DNA from: Nitrosomonadales bacterium | GTDB lineage: Bacteria > Pseudomonadota > Gammaproteobacteria > Burkholderiales > Gallionellaceae | DNA: 48,466 bases | Direction of reading: 5' to 3' | NCBI GenBank assembly: GCA_016223025.1 | Contig: JACRPU010000066.1 | Coordinates: forward strand, 1 to 48,466 | In this document: positions 23,660 to 32,552 of the stretch, one piece after another | How positions within the stretch are numbered: the stretch's first letter is position 1 | Layout: every line of letters begins with the position of its first letter | Program-made: the position numbers and the translations under genes | Notes under the pieces: model-generated | What the model was told of the DNA's origin: nothing | Seen by the model: the letters and a program-made list of their open reading frames with translations, nothing else | Databases searched by the model: none

Positions 23660-24565
23660 ATGCCGAACGACTATAAAAAGCAGTTGTTAGATAAACTGGA
23701 TAACCGGTTTGGCGCATTAAAGCGTTTGCCGGGAAGCCAGTCTCTCATCGAACTAGCAAATGGCGCTCGCATCTATTTGAGATACTCGAAGATTCATACA
23801 AATAGCGTGGCCTTTTATGGCCTCCGGTTGGTTGACCTTAATCAGCTAGATGGGCATGACTCTTACATCTGTTTTTATACGGACAAAGAGCCACCACTGC
23901 TCATGCCTTATGGGGATTTTGAAGCAGTAATTCATCAATCCCCACTTGCTTCTGACGGCCAGTACAAGGCACAGCTAGGTTTTGATGCAAGTTCTCGCGA
24001 GCTTTATTTTCCAAGGGTTGGGCGGTTCAACGTAGATGCTTATGGCGGCTTGGAATCTCTTGAGAGACTGTCCAGTCAAGATAATTATCTCAAGGCATCA
24101 AAGCTGACCCACTCTCAGGCACAAACGCTGCTGGCGGGAATCGGGCACATGAAGGGATATGGGGTTTATGTTCCAACAAGCAATGTGGAGACACTTGATT
24201 GGTCACTAACACCAGTCTTTAATCCATTAAAAACACTACCAGAATATGCCGGAGGCCTTGCGCGGTTTGCATCGGAAATTGATGTGCTGTGGGTAGATCA
24301 CAAGCAACAAAAAATAGCAGCCGCTTTTGAGGTTGAGCACTCGACTCCTATTTATTCTGGGCTACTGCGATTTAACGATGTGTTACTGACCGGCGCCAGT
24401 ACGAAGCGTTTTTTCATCGCCTCTAATGAAGGACGCCGAGACTTGTTTGCTCGGCAGTTACAGCGCCCTACCTTTCAAAAAAGCGGGTTGAGTGAACTGA
24501 CGAGTTTTCTTGATTACCCCAATGTCTATAATTGGCATGATAGGCTTTCGATAAGAAACCAATAA
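23660..24565 (+). CDS. Unknown protein with nuclease-like EVE motif, first gene of inserted cassette
   Basis: 301 residues from ATG 23660, 17 bases after gatA. The G+C content is visibly lower than in gatA and gatB, suggesting horizontal acquisition. Near residues 210-230 the stretch SEIDVLWVDHKQQKIAAAFEVEH resembles a PD-(D/E)XK-type arrangement (Asp, then a strand ending Glu-x-Glu), followed by SGLLRFNDVL, as in some restriction-like nucleases. I do not recognise a named family and the lysine of the classic motif is not certain, so nuclease function is a hypothesis. No signal peptide or membrane helix. Confidence 0.55.
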   Translation: MPNDYKKQLLDKLDNRFGALKRLPGSQSLIELANGARIYLRYSKIHTNSVAFYGLRLVDLNQLDGHDSYICFYTDKEPPLLMPYGDFEAVIHQSPLASDGQYKAQLGFDASSRELYFPRVGRFNVDAYGGLESLERLSSQDNYLKASKLTHSQAQTLLAGIGHMKGYGVYVPTSNVETLDWSLTPVFNPLKTLPEYAGGLARFASEIDVLWVDHKQQKIAAAFEVEHSTPIYSGLLRFNDVLLTGASTKRFFIASNEGRRDLFARQLQRPTFQKSGLSELTSFLDYPNVYNWHDRLSIRNQ

Positions 24566-24571
24566 CGAATT

Positions 24572-25078
24572 ATGATGAGTACATATAGCGTTCATTCGGA
24601 ATTCGGCGGCTATGAGTTCATGCTTGTCAGAAAGCCGAGCATGCTGGAAAGCATCTTGTCTAAAACCGGTCTGGTATCTACAAAACGCTCTCGTAAGCCT
24701 ATCGCAACAACTTTGGATGCGGAAGATGATCTTGCCAGCATTTCCCCCGAAGCATTCCTTCACGATGGATGGCGCATATTACGCTCCACACCTGACGCAT
24801 CAGTTGCGATAGGGCTTATTGAATTGGTGAAAGATCGTATAGCGCTATTCATAAACTCCACCGGTTACACTGAGGAATACCTTACTTGGCGAGACAAATG
24901 TCATGCGCTGTACGCCCGCTACGAAATTGATGTCGGCATCGAGATTCTGCCGATGAAATCGCTACAGGCGGAAATGTCCTCCGGCCCCGGCTACTACGAA
25001 GGCGAGCTTTACAACGTTATCCGCAACGGGCGAGGCGTGCCAGCCGTGCCGCTCGTCATGATCGGTGTCGCGCCCTAA
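24572..25078 (+). CDS. Unknown protein, second gene of inserted cassette
   Basis: 168 residues (167 if the second of two adjacent ATGs is used), starting six bases after the previous stop, so the two are almost certainly co-translated. It is soluble; the body is helical (IGLIELVKDRIALFIN), with a C-terminal block SSGPGYYEGELYNVIRNGRG that looks functionally constrained. No family is recognised. Its TAA stop is the first part of the dispersed repeat at 25074. It may be a partner or inhibitor of the upstream putative nuclease, which is inference from the pairing alone. Confidence 0.5.
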   Translation: MMSTYSVHSEFGGYEFMLVRKPSMLESILSKTGLVSTKRSRKPIATTLDAEDDLASISPEAFLHDGWRILRSTPDASVAIGLIELVKDRIALFINSTGYTEEYLTWRDKCHALYARYEIDVGIEILPMKSLQAEMSSGPGYYEGELYNVIRNGRGVPAVPLVMIGVAP

Positions 25079-25206
25079 CTTTCATGACGAAAGACGACAC
25101 CCCTGATGATGAAATGTTTCACGATTGTGTTCCACGGTTATCAACAGGATAGATATCTGATGTGTAACGAATAAGCGTCATTTTGCGAAAGTTATTTCAC
25201 GCTAAC
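25074..25206 (+). repeat. Dispersed repeat, family Q, copy 2
   Basis: It begins cctaactttcatg, has cacccctgatgatgaaatg about 20 bases in and ends atttcacgctaac. tttcat and atgaaa are inverted around the cccctgat block. It shares further scattered identity with the copy at 32271, including ttatcaacag against ttatccacag. It supplies the stop codon of the preceding gene and ends 20 bases before gatB. Confidence 0.75.
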
Positions 25207-25226
25207 CAAACATCGGGAACAGTTTT

Positions 25227-26675
25227 ATGCAGTGGGAAATCGTCATCGGTCTGGAAGTGCATGCGCAGCTTTCGACCAGCAGCAAAATCTTTTCCGGAGC
25301 TTCGACCGCGTTCGGCGCGGAGCCGAATACGCAGGCGGATGCGGTGAGCCTCGCGCTGCCCGGCGTGCTGCCGGTGCTGAACAAGGGCGCGGTGGAGCGC
25401 GCGATCAAATTCGGCCTCGCCGCCGGCGCGCACATCGCGCCGCGCTCGATATTCGCGCGCAAGAATTATTTCTACCCCGACCTGCCCAAGGGCTACCAGA
25501 TCAGCCAGTTCGATCAGCCGGTGGTGGGCTGCGGCCAGCTCACCATTCAAGTCCCTTCGACAGGATCGGGGCGAACGGATGAGAAAGTGGTGCGCATCAC
25601 CCGCGCCCACCTTGAAGAAGACGCGGGCAAGTCGCTGCACGAGGATTTTCACGGCATGACCGGCATAGACTTGAACCGCGCCGGAACACCGCTGCTGGAG
25701 ATCGTTTCCGAACCGGACATGCGCTCTGCCGCCGAGGCGGTGGCTTACGCCAAGTCGCTGCACGCGCTGGTGCGCTGGATCGGCATCTGCGACGGCAACA
25801 TGCAGGAAGGCTCGTTCCGGTGCGACGCCAATGTTTCGGTGCATAAACCCGGTACGCCGCTCGGTACGAGGCGCGAGGTCAAGAACCTCAACTCGTTCCG
25901 TTTCCTCGAACAGGCGATCAACTACGAGGCGCGCTGGCAGATCGAGACACTGGAGAATGGCGGAACGATACAGCAGGCTACCGTGCTGTTTGATCCGGAC
26001 AAGGGCGAGACGCGCGTGATGCGCACCAAGGAGGAAGCGCACGATTACCGCTATTTCCCCGACCCCGACCTGCTGCCGCTGGAGATCAGCGAGGAGTGGA
26101 AAGAGCGGGTGCGCGCCACGCTGCCGGAATTGCCGCAGGCCAGACAGGCGCGCTATGTGAGCGAGTTTTGCCTGCCAGCTTACGATGCCGGCTTGCTCAC
26201 CGCTTCGCGCGAGATGGCGGATTTCTTCGAGGCCTCGTTGAACGAAACGCCGGGCCAGGCCAAAACCTGCGCCAACTGGCTGATAGGCGAAGTCAGCGCG
26301 CAACTGAACCGCGACGGGCTGGATATGGCGCAATGCCCGATCACGCCGCAGCAACTGGGCGGTATGCTCAAGCGCATCGCGGACGGCACTATTTCCAGCG
26401 CGGGCGCAAAAGAAGTGTTCCGCGCCCTGTGGGCGGAAGGCGGCGAGGCCGACGCCATCATCGAAGCGAAGGGCCTGAAACAGGTCTCCGACAGCGGCGC
26501 GATCGAAGCTTTGGTGGATGAGATCATCGCCGCCAATGCCGACAAGGTGGCCGAATACCGCAGCGGGAAGGATAAATTATTCGGCTTTTTTGCCGGTCTC
26601 GCCATGAAGGCCAGCAAGGGCAAGGCCAACCCGGCGCAGTTGAGTGAAATCCTGAAGCGGAAACTGGCGGGTTAA
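25227..26675 (+). CDS. gatB: Asp/Glu-tRNA amidotransferase subunit B
   Basis: 482 residues. The opening [15 protein letters not shown], the tRNA/catalytic-cradle block [25 protein letters not shown] and [18 protein letters not shown] are all canonical, and the C-terminal YqeY-like tail domain is present. GatB activates the misacylated glutamyl/aspartyl group with ATP and receives ammonia from GatA. Around residues 110-122 the sequence [12 protein letters not shown] interrupts the usual LTIQV[16 protein letters not shown] transition; the DNA there is a dispersed repeat inserted in frame. Confidence 0.95.
   Translation: MQWEIVIGLEVHAQLSTSSKIFSGASTAFGAEPNTQADAVSLALPGVLPVLNKGAVERAIKFGLAAGAHIAPRSIFARKNYFYPDLPKGYQISQFDQPVVGCGQLTIQVPSTGSGRTDEKVVRITRAHLEEDAGKSLHEDFHGMTGIDLNRAGTPLLEIVSEPDMRSAAEAVAYAKSLHALVRWIGICDGNMQEGSFRCDANVSVHKPGTPLGTRREVKNLNSFRFLEQAINYEARWQIETLENGGTIQQATVLFDPDKGETRVMRTKEEAHDYRYFPDPDLLPLEISEEWKERVRATLPELPQARQARYVSEFCLPAYDAGLLTASREMADFFEASLNETPGQAKTCANWLIGEVSAQLNRDGLDMAQCPITPQQLGGMLKRIADGTISSAGAKEVFRALWAEGGEADAIIEAKGLKQVSDSGAIEALVDEIIAANADKVAEYRSGKDKLFGFFAGLAMKASKGKANPAQLSEILKRKLAG
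25553..25578 (+). repeat. TTCGACA-type dispersed repeat inserted in frame in gatB
   Basis: cccttcgacaggatcggggc followed by gaacgg matches the arm of the MITE-like palindrome at 18863-18887 (ccttcgacaagctcaggccg, then aacgg) apart from a few substitutions. It adds about ten residues to a loop just before the conserved HLEEDAGK motif of GatB, without breaking the frame. Confidence 0.6.
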
Positions 26676-26684
26676 CCCCGCCAG
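26664..26684. terminator. Stem-loop spanning the gatB stop, possible terminator
   Basis: ctggcggg and cccgccag form a perfect 8-bp stem around ttaac, so the gatB TAA lies in the loop. gatB and dsbA converge here. There is no T run after the stem, so intrinsic termination is doubtful. Confidence 0.3.
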
Positions 26685-26726
26685 CACTGCCGGGCGCGCC
26701 GCATAGGGAGGCGCGGAACTTGTGCG

Positions 26727-27353
26727 CTAACGCTTGCCCCCCCGCTCTTTGCGCGCCTTGTCAATCAGGGCATTCAGCACCTCGATGGTCTCCGGCGGAT
26801 GCAGGCCGGTAATCAGGTATTTGCCGTCCACAACCAGCGTCGGTGTGCCGCGGATACCGTAGCTTTGTCCCATCTGCTTGGCGCGCACGACCTTGCTCTG
26901 CATGGAGAAGGAATTGTAGGCCTCGCCGAACTTCTTGCCGTCCACTCCGCGTTGGGCAACGAAATTGGTGATCTTGGCTTCATCGGTCAAATCCTGGATC
27001 TTTGTATTCCAGGCATTGAACAGTTCGTCGTGCAACTGTTTCTGCTGTCCGAGCGCTTCCAGCGCGTAGAGGGTGCGCGCCATCGGTTCCCAGGAAGGAT
27101 TGAATATGGCCGGCACATAGGTCAGCTCGACATCATTGGGCATTTTCTTTTCCCATGCGCTCAACAGCGGGTGCAGCTTGAAACAGTGCGAGCAGCCGTA
27201 AAAGAAAAATTCCAGCACTTCGATTTTGCCGCCGGCAGCGGTGGGCTGGGGCGGGTTGAGCACTTTGTAATCCTTGCCGGGTTGGGGTTCGGCCAATACC
27301 TGGGTGGCGCACAACAATGCCAGTATCGCGAAAAGTTGCTTGATGAATTTCAT
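26727..27353 (-). CDS. dsbA: Thiol:disulfide interchange protein DsbA
   Basis: 208 residues from ATG 27353, preceded by an excellent ribosome site (gaaggag). The N-terminal signal peptide (about 1-21, ending VLA-EPQ) sends it to the periplasm. The thioredoxin-fold active site is C54-S-H-C57 in FFYGCSHCFKL, and the cis-Pro loop is RGTPTLVVDG. It oxidises exported proteins and is reoxidised by DsbB. It lies downstream of argS and a SPOR protein on the same strand, a usual betaproteobacterial arrangement. Confidence 0.93.
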   Translation of the reverse strand: MKFIKQLFAILALLCATQVLAEPQPGKDYKVLNPPQPTAAGGKIEVLEFFFYGCSHCFKLHPLLSAWEKKMPNDVELTYVPAIFNPSWEPMARTLYALEALGQQKQLHDELFNAWNTKIQDLTDEAKITNFVAQRGVDGKKFGEAYNSFSMQSKVVRAKQMGQSYGIRGTPTLVVDGKYLITGLHPPETIEVLNALIDKARKERGGKR

Positions 27354-27403
27354 GTGGTTCTCCTTCGTTGCAATCAAAAACGATCAATGTAAAACCGCCA
27401 AAA

Positions 27404-28024
27404 TTACTGCGTCCGGGTTGGAGTGGCATTGACCCCGTTTTGTTTCAGCGTTGCCAATATCTTGTTCATTTCGTCCGCGTTCTGGTACGGCCCGATGCGG
27501 ACGCGGTGCAGCACCCCCTTGTCGGGGACGGTCACCGTCTGCACGCTGGCCTCCATGCCCAGCATGGCCAGCCTGGCTTTCAGCTTGTCCGCGTCGTCCG
27601 CATTGGAAAACGCGCCAGCCTGGATCAAATAGGTTTCCCTGGCCGCCTTGTCCGCGGGCTGAGCGGGCGGCGGCCTGCTCTCCGCCGTTTGTTTGCCGCC
27701 GTCTTTCGTTGCGGGCGCCGCCGCATCCTGCTTGTCGGTCAGCACTTTGTAGAATTCAAAGCGCGGCTTGGCTTCCCCTACGCCGGATGCCGCGACGGGA
27801 GAGCCGGGTGCCGGAGCCGCCTTTGTCGGGGCAGGCTTGGCGTCCGGGGCCAGCTTTACCATATCGCGCGGCTCTTTGCCCGCGAACGGGTTGGGCGTTT
27901 TTAGCAGGTACCACGCTACCCCGGTTGCGGCGGCCAACCCCAACACCATGCCGATCAGGATGCCGAGCAGCAGCGACCCGCCTTTGCCTGGAGGGGCGGA
28001 TCGGGAAGGGCTGTTTCTGCTCAT
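27404..28024 (-). CDS. SPOR-domain membrane protein (FtsN-like)
   Basis: 206 residues. A short cytoplasmic N-terminus and one membrane helix (about 18-42; [24 protein letters not shown] region) are followed by a long Ala/Pro/Lys-rich periplasmic linker and a SPOR domain (about 130-200; [21 protein letters not shown] and [11 protein letters not shown]). SPOR domains bind denuded septal glycan, so the protein is probably recruited to the divisome. Layout matches FtsN-like proteins next to argS, but orthology to FtsN is not proven. It lies 12 bases downstream of argS. Confidence 0.85.
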   Translation of the reverse strand: MSRNSPSRSAPPGKGGSLLLGILIGMVLGLAAATGVAWYLLKTPNPFAGKEPRDMVKLAPDAKPAPTKAAPAPGSPVAASGVGEAKPRFEFYKVLTDKQDAAAPATKDGGKQTAESRPPPAQPADKAARETYLIQAGAFSNADDADKLKARLAMLGMEASVQTVTVPDKGVLHRVRIGPYQNADEMNKILATLKQNGVNATPTRTQ

Positions 28025-28036
28025 CTTCGGCTTTCC

Positions 28037-29713
28037 TTACATTTTTTCCGGCGCGCTCACGCCGAGCAGCGCCAGGCCGTTCCTCAGCACCTGCGCCACT
28101 GCGGCAACCAAGGCCAGCCGCGCCAGCTTGATCCGCGCGTCCTCGACCAGAAAGCGCGAGGCATTATAGTAGCTGTGAAAGTCCGCCGCCAAGTCTTTCA
28201 GGTGGAAAGCGATGAGGTGCGGCGCGAGTTCGCCCGCTGCCGTTTCGATCACCTGCGGAAAATCAATCATGCGTTGCAGCAGCGCGGTTTCATATTCGCT
28301 TTCCAGCGCGCTCGCGTCGGCGTGATGCAGGCTCTGGCGGTCGCCGCCCCATTGCTCCAGCACGCTGAAAATGCGGGCATGGGCATACTGGATGTAATAC
28401 ACCGGGTTGTCGTTGCTCTGCGATTTCGCCAGGTCTATGTCGAACACCAGTTGCGAATCGGGATGGCGCGCGGCGAGGAAATAGCGCGTGGCATCGCAGC
28501 CCACTTCGTCAATCAGGTCGCGCAGCGTGACATAGCTGCCCGCGCGCTTGGAGATTTTCACTTCTTCGCCATGCTTCAACACCGTCACCATCTGGTGCAG
28601 CACGTAATCCGGCCACTCTTGCGGAATGCCGGCATCCAGCGCCTGCAAACCGGCGCGCACGCGGGTGATGGTGCTGTGGTGATCCGCGCCCTGTTCGTTG
28701 ATGACGCGCGTGAAGCCGCGCCGCCACTTGTCCAGGTGATAGGCCACGTCCGGCACGAAATAGGTGTAGCCGCCATCAGACTTGCGCATCACCCGATCCT
28801 TGTCGTCGCCGAAAGCGGTGGTGCGCAGCCACAGCGCCTCGTCCTGCTCGTAAGTGTGGCCGCTGGCAATCAGCTTGTTGACCGTTTCTTCCACCTTGCC
28901 ATCGGTATAGAGCGCGGATTCCAGCGAAAACACGTCGAACTCCACCCCGAAGGCGCGCAGGTCAATATCCTGCTCGCGGCGCAGATAGGCGACGGCAAAG
29001 TGGCGGATCGCATCCCGGTCATCCGCGTCGCCCTTGCCGGTAATGTGCTGGTCGTCGGCCTCGACAGCCTCTTTCGCCAGATAGGCGTTCGCCACGTCCG
29101 CGATGTAATCGCCGCGATAGCCGTCTTCCGGCCAACCGGGGCTTTCCGGCGTGACGCCCTTGCAGCGCAGTTGCACCGAGCGCGCCAGGTTATCAATCTG
29201 CTGGCCCGCATCGTTGTAGTAAAACTCGCGCGTCACGTTCCAGCCAGCCGCGTGCAGCACGCGGCACAGGCAATCGCCCACCGCCGCGCCGCGCCCGTGG
29301 CCGACGTGCAGCGGCCCGGTCGGGTTGGCGGAAACGAACTCCACTCCCACTTTTCTGCCGCCGCCGACATGGGCGTGACCATAACCCGCGCCAGCATGCA
29401 GCACGCCATGCACTGCGGACTGCTTGGCTCTGGCCGAAACAAACACGTTGATGAAACCCGCGCCGGCGACCTCCGTCTTTTCGATAAAATCGGTCTGCGG
29501 CAATGCCGCGATCAGGGCATTCGCAATTTCGCGCGGCGGCCTGCGCAGAGGCTTTGCCAGTTGCATCGCCAGGTTGCAAGCGTAATCGCCGTGGGCAGCC
29601 AGCTTGGGGCGTTCGATCAGGATGGGAGCGCCCATCGCTTCCGGCGCAAACTCGCGCAAGGCCCGCGCAAACAGTTCGGAAAGATGGGATTTGAAATTCA
29701 GGACTGCGGACAT
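28037..29713 (-). CDS. argS: Arginyl-tRNA synthetase
   Basis: 558 residues, close to E. coli (577). The class I synthetase motifs are present: the HIGH-type sequence [14 protein letters not shown] and the KMSKS-like [16 protein letters not shown]. The N-terminal Add-1 domain and the C-terminal anticodon-binding DALR domain (ending [14 protein letters not shown]) are complete. ATG 29713 is chosen because [15 protein letters not shown] is the normal N-terminus; the longer in-frame extension is not family-like. Confidence 0.95.
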   Translation of the reverse strand: MSAVLNFKSHLSELFARALREFAPEAMGAPILIERPKLAAHGDYACNLAMQLAKPLRRPPREIANALIAALPQTDFIEKTEVAGAGFINVFVSARAKQSAVHGVLHAGAGYGHAHVGGGRKVGVEFVSANPTGPLHVGHGRGAAVGDCLCRVLHAAGWNVTREFYYNDAGQQIDNLARSVQLRCKGVTPESPGWPEDGYRGDYIADVANAYLAKEAVEADDQHITGKGDADDRDAIRHFAVAYLRREQDIDLRAFGVEFDVFSLESALYTDGKVEETVNKLIASGHTYEQDEALWLRTTAFGDDKDRVMRKSDGGYTYFVPDVAYHLDKWRRGFTRVINEQGADHHSTITRVRAGLQALDAGIPQEWPDYVLHQMVTVLKHGEEVKISKRAGSYVTLRDLIDEVGCDATRYFLAARHPDSQLVFDIDLAKSQSNDNPVYYIQYAHARIFSVLEQWGGDRQSLHHADASALESEYETALLQRMIDFPQVIETAAGELAPHLIAFHLKDLAADFHSYYNASRFLVEDARIKLARLALVAAVAQVLRNGLALLGVSAPEKM

Positions 29714-29965
29714 TGGTGCGGCGCCTTTCTGGAGGCGCGGATTATAGCACCCGGAGAACGCTCCATTTTCCCGCGCAACAGTTTTCATTCAACCCTGACA
29801 TGCGAGCCGCATCGAAAGGCGCGGGCGATAAGCGGCATCCTGTTACAATGCGTGCCGCGATGCTGCTCCAGTCCTTGCATCGCGGCCAACCCGTTTTTTC
29901 CCTGTCTGCCTGAGACTGGCGTCCCATCGGGATGCCGGGCAGAAGTAACCCTTAAGAAAGAATAT

Positions 29966-31390
29966 ATGTCTTTTGCTTCCCTCGGCTTGTCCGAAGAAAT
30001 CCTCCGCGCCGTTTCCGAGCGCGGATACACCGAACCTACACCGATCCAGGCGCAGGCGATTCCCGCCGTGTTGTCCGGCGGCGATTTGCTGGCCGGCGCA
30101 CAGACCGGTACCGGCAAGACCGCCGGTTTTACCCTGCCTATCCTGCAACTTCTTTCCGCTTCCGGAAAATCTTCCGCCGGAGAAAAGCCCCCCGCCCAAC
30201 TTCCCCGCACAAGCGGGGGGAGCAAACGTGAAATGGGGCAAGCAGACATATTGTCGAAAGACAAAAACTCGCAAAAACAATCTTCGGCCTCAGCGCCGAT
30301 CCGTGCGCTTGTGCTCATCCCCACGCGCGAACTGGCCGCGCAGGTGGAAGAAAGCGTGCGCGACTACGGCAAATACCTGAAGCTGAAATCCATGACGATG
30401 ATCGGCGGGGTCAATATCAATCCGCAGATCAGGCAACTGCATGGCCGCGTGGATATTCTGGTGGCGACACCGGGGCGCCTGCTCGACCACGTGCAGCAAA
30501 AAACAGTGGACTTGTCGCGCGTCGAGATACTGGTGCTGGACGAGGCCGACCGCATGCTGGACATGGGCTTCATCCGCGACATCAAGAGGATACTGGCGCT
30601 GCTGCCCAGGCAGCGGCAGAACCTGCTGTTCTCCGCCACCTTTTCTGACGAGATCAAGGCGCTGGCGGATGGCCTGCTCAACAACCCGGCGTTGGTTGAA
30701 GTGGCGCGCCGCAACGCCACCGCAGAGCTGATCACGCAGAAAATTTATCCGGTGGACCGCGAGCGCAAACGCGCGCTGCTGACCGGGCTGATCAAGGACA
30801 ACAACTGGTTTCAGGTGCTGGTGTTCACGCGCACCAAGCACGGCGCGAACAATCTGGCGGAGTATTTGAACAAGGAAGGCATCACCGCCATGGCCATTCA
30901 CGGCAACAAGAGCCAGGGGGCGCGCACCCGCGCGCTGGCGGAGTTCAAGACCGGCAAGCTGCAGGTGTTGTGCGCCACCGACATCGCCGCGCGCGGCATT
31001 GACATCAGCGAGTTGCCGCATGTGGTGAACTTCGAACTGCCCAACGTGGCGGAGGATTACGTCCACCGTATCGGGCGCACCGGTCGCGCGGGCAGCGAAG
31101 GTGAAGCGAGTTCCCTGGTATGCATTGACGAACATAAATTGCTGCAAGACATCGAACGTCTGATCAAGCGCGAAATCCCGTCGGTGCAGATACCCGGTTT
31201 CGAGCCCGATCCGCGCATCAAGGCCGAGCCTATTCTGAATGGGCAAAATCGCGGCGGCGCCCGGAATCGAGGCCAGCGTTCCGGGCGTGACCAGCCGCAG
31301 GGGATCGCCAATGCAAAGCCCGCGCACCCCAAAAGAACCGGCAGCAGCGGCAAGCCGGCGGCGCATCGCTCCGGCGGGCGGGGTCGGTAA
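29966..31390 (+). CDS. rhlE: DEAD-box RNA helicase (RhlE type) with an in-frame repeat insertion
   Basis: 474 residues from ATG 29966. Motifs in order are Q (FASLGLS...[10 protein letters not shown]), I AQTGTGKT (45-52), Ia PTRELA, Ib TPGRLLD, II DEAD, III SAT, and [13 protein letters not shown] basic Gly/Arg-rich tail (after about 430) probably binds RNA. RhlE-type helicases act in ribosome assembly and mRNA decay. Between motif I and Ia about 44 residues (66-109, [11 protein letters not shown]...[13 protein letters not shown]) are extra compared with the family. The DNA there matches a module in murD, so this is a repeat insertion in a surface loop; all catalytic motifs remain intact. Confidence 0.92.
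   Translation: MSFASLGLSEEILRAVSERGYTEPTPIQAQAIPAVLSGGDLLAGAQTGTGKTAGFTLPILQLLSASGKSSAGEKPPAQLPRTSGGSKREMGQADILSKDKNSQKQSSASAPIRALVLIPTRELAAQVEESVRDYGKYLKLKSMTMIGGVNINPQIRQLHGRVDILVATPGRLLDHVQQKTVDLSRVEILVLDEADRMLDMGFIRDIKRILALLPRQRQNLLFSATFSDEIKALADGLLNNPALVEVARRNATAELITQKIYPVDRERKRALLTGLIKDNNWFQVLVFTRTKHGANNLAEYLNKEGITAMAIHGNKSQGARTRALAEFKTGKLQVLCATDIAARGIDISELPHVVNFELPNVAEDYVHRIGRTGRAGSEGEASSLVCIDEHKLLQDIERLIKREIPSVQIPGFEPDPRIKAEPILNGQNRGGARNRGQRSGRDQPQGIANAKPAHPKRTGSSGKPAAHRSGGRGR
30162..30292 (+). repeat. In-frame repeat insertion in the helicase gene
   Basis: The first part has a palindrome (ttccgcttccgg... and ccgcacaagcggggggag). The second part, 30222-30279, matches murD 40577-40633: ggggcaagcagacatattgt against ggggcaagcaggtattttgt, then acaaaaactcgcaaaa in both. 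Each contains a short hairpin, ttgtc-gaaa-gacaa here and ttttgtc-gcaa-gacaaaa in murD. Both loops fit the GNRA pattern. Boundaries are approximate. Confidence 0.7.
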
Positions 31391-31419
31391 TGGATCGTCA
31401 TTCCGTCTTTTGCCGGAAG

Positions 31420-31443
31420 AACAGATTTCGGGAATCCTGTTTT
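31420..31443 (+). terminator. Possible intrinsic terminator after the helicase gene
   Basis: aacagatt and aatcctgtt pair with one bulged base around tcggg, followed by a short T run (tttt then catt), 30 bases after the stop codon. The stem is moderate and the T tract short. Confidence 0.4.
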
Positions 31444-31525
31444 CATAATGCCAGGAAAGAAAAGGAAGGGGCAATGCTGCCGGTCAATATTGTGCCGGCT
31501 GAGCATCCCTGTTGCGCCCGCGTGT

Positions 31526-31531
31526 TACACT
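31526..31531 (+). promoter_or_regulatory. Predicted -10 element of rnpB
   Basis: tacact ends six bases before the inferred first base of RNase P RNA (31538), which is exactly where a -10 element is expected. No good -35 hexamer is visible at the usual spacing. Confidence 0.4.
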
Positions 31532-31537
31532 GCTTTT

Positions 31538-32123
31538 GAAGCTGGCCAGACAGTCGCCGCGCACGCAAGTGCGGGGAGGACAGTCCGCCCGCGCAAGCGG
31601 GCGGATTGCGGCGTAGGCTAATTTGCGCAAGCAAGTTATGCCGAAACCAAAGTGCGGGGAAACCCGGATTTTTCTCTCCGCCTGTGGGCGGGGAGGAAAG
31701 TCCGGGCTCCACAGAGCGGGATGCCGGTTAATTGCCGGACGCCGTGAGGCGATGGAAAGTGCCACAGAAAACGGAGCGGAGCGGAGTTTCGGCGCAAGCT
31801 AACCTTCGGGTTGGCCGGTCGGGACGATGTTCGACGGTTCTGGTTTTGGCGTCGAAGGCATAACCCTAAGGTTATGCTGGAGCCAAAACACACCGCCGAT
31901 GGCCGCGCGAGCGGATCAGGCAAGGGTGAAATGGCGAGGCAAGAGCTCACCGCGTTCGTGGTAACACGGACGGCAGGGTAAACCCCATCCGGAGCAAGAC
32001 CAAATAAGCAGGCCATGGCGTTGCTCGCGCCGCCTGCGGGTAGGTCGCTCGAGCGTCAGGTAACGAAACGCCTAGAGGAATGACTGTCCACGACAGAACC
32101 CGGCTTATGGGCTGGCTTCACCT
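31538..32123 (+). ncRNA. rnpB: RNase P RNA (type A), enlarged to about 586 nt
   Basis: This catalytic RNA of RNase P matures tRNA 5' ends. Conserved anchors in order are gaagctggccagacagtcgc (start), gaggaaagtccgggctcc (31693-31710), accgccgatgg (31892-31902), ggagcaagaccaaata (31991-32006), and tgactgtccacgacagaacc followed by cggcttat, with gggctggcttcacct at the 3' end. P1 closes: gaagctggcc pairs with ggctggcttc through two G-U wobbles. Typical type A RNAs are about 330-400 nt. The excess is in two places, about 31561-31690 (P3 region) and 31770-31890 (before the accgccgatgg block), both able to form extra stems. The core seems complete, so the gene should be functional. Confidence 0.93.
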
Positions 32124-32270
32124 GTTTTGCGCCAAAATGCGCCACCAGCAACGTAATTCCAATTCCATCTTGCGGCGATATTCGCCGCTTGTACGGCACC
32201 CGTAGGCCCGCTATGGGTTTCTTCCCGCCGACAAAACCGCCCCGCAACTCGCCTCGCCATCATCTCGTGC

Positions 32271-32404
32271 CCTAACTTTCATGCAGCAGAAGCGCAGCGC
32301 CCCTGATTATGAAATAGGTTCTACTGGGCCTGAACTTATCCACAGAGTAACAGATTGATTCCATGCAACATACGGCTGTTTTCGTAAATGTATTTCACGC
32401 TAAC
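32271..32404 (+). repeat. Dispersed repeat, family Q, copy 3
   Basis: It begins cctaactttcatg, contains gcgcccctgattatgaaata and ends atttcacgctaac, matching 25074-25206 end to end (134 against 133 bases). It fills the rnpB-to-mraZ gap together with 32124-32270, in which the only structure I see is gcggcga-tat-tcgccgc (32172-32188). It contains no gene. Confidence 0.75.
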
Positions 32405-32469
32405 GGGCACGCAACATTAACTTTTCGAGCTAACTGCTTGTCGCGCAAAGAAAAAAACCGATTTATCGC

Positions 32470-32531
32470 TTGACCAAGCCAGATTTATTGAATATAGTGG
32501 GTCTGAGTGGTAAAAAGTGGGTTTTAGTGGG
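32470..32531 (+). promoter_or_regulatory. mra promoter with MraZ operator
   Basis: ttgacc (32470-32475), a 17-base spacer and tatagt (32493-32498) form a strong sigma70 promoter. Starting inside the -10 element, four direct gtgg(g) units lie at 32497, 32507, 32517 and 32527, exactly 10 bases apart. MraZ is known to bind TGGG-type direct repeats with about this spacing upstream of its own gene and repress the cluster. The operator overlaps the -10 and the start site, which fits autorepression by blocking polymerase. Confidence 0.82.
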
Positions 32532-32552
32532 TAATCGAGTGCGGGGTTAGCG

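Noticed and set aside
28175-29965. Long plus-strand extension upstream of the helicase start
   Set aside because: It lies wholly opposite argS and has shadow composition; the helicase N-terminus clearly begins at 29966.
32056-32247. Minus-strand open frame over the RNase P RNA 3' end (63 codons)
   Set aside because: It is antisense to the conserved 3' end of rnpB; its apparent protein conservation would come from the RNA. No ribosome site or independent support.
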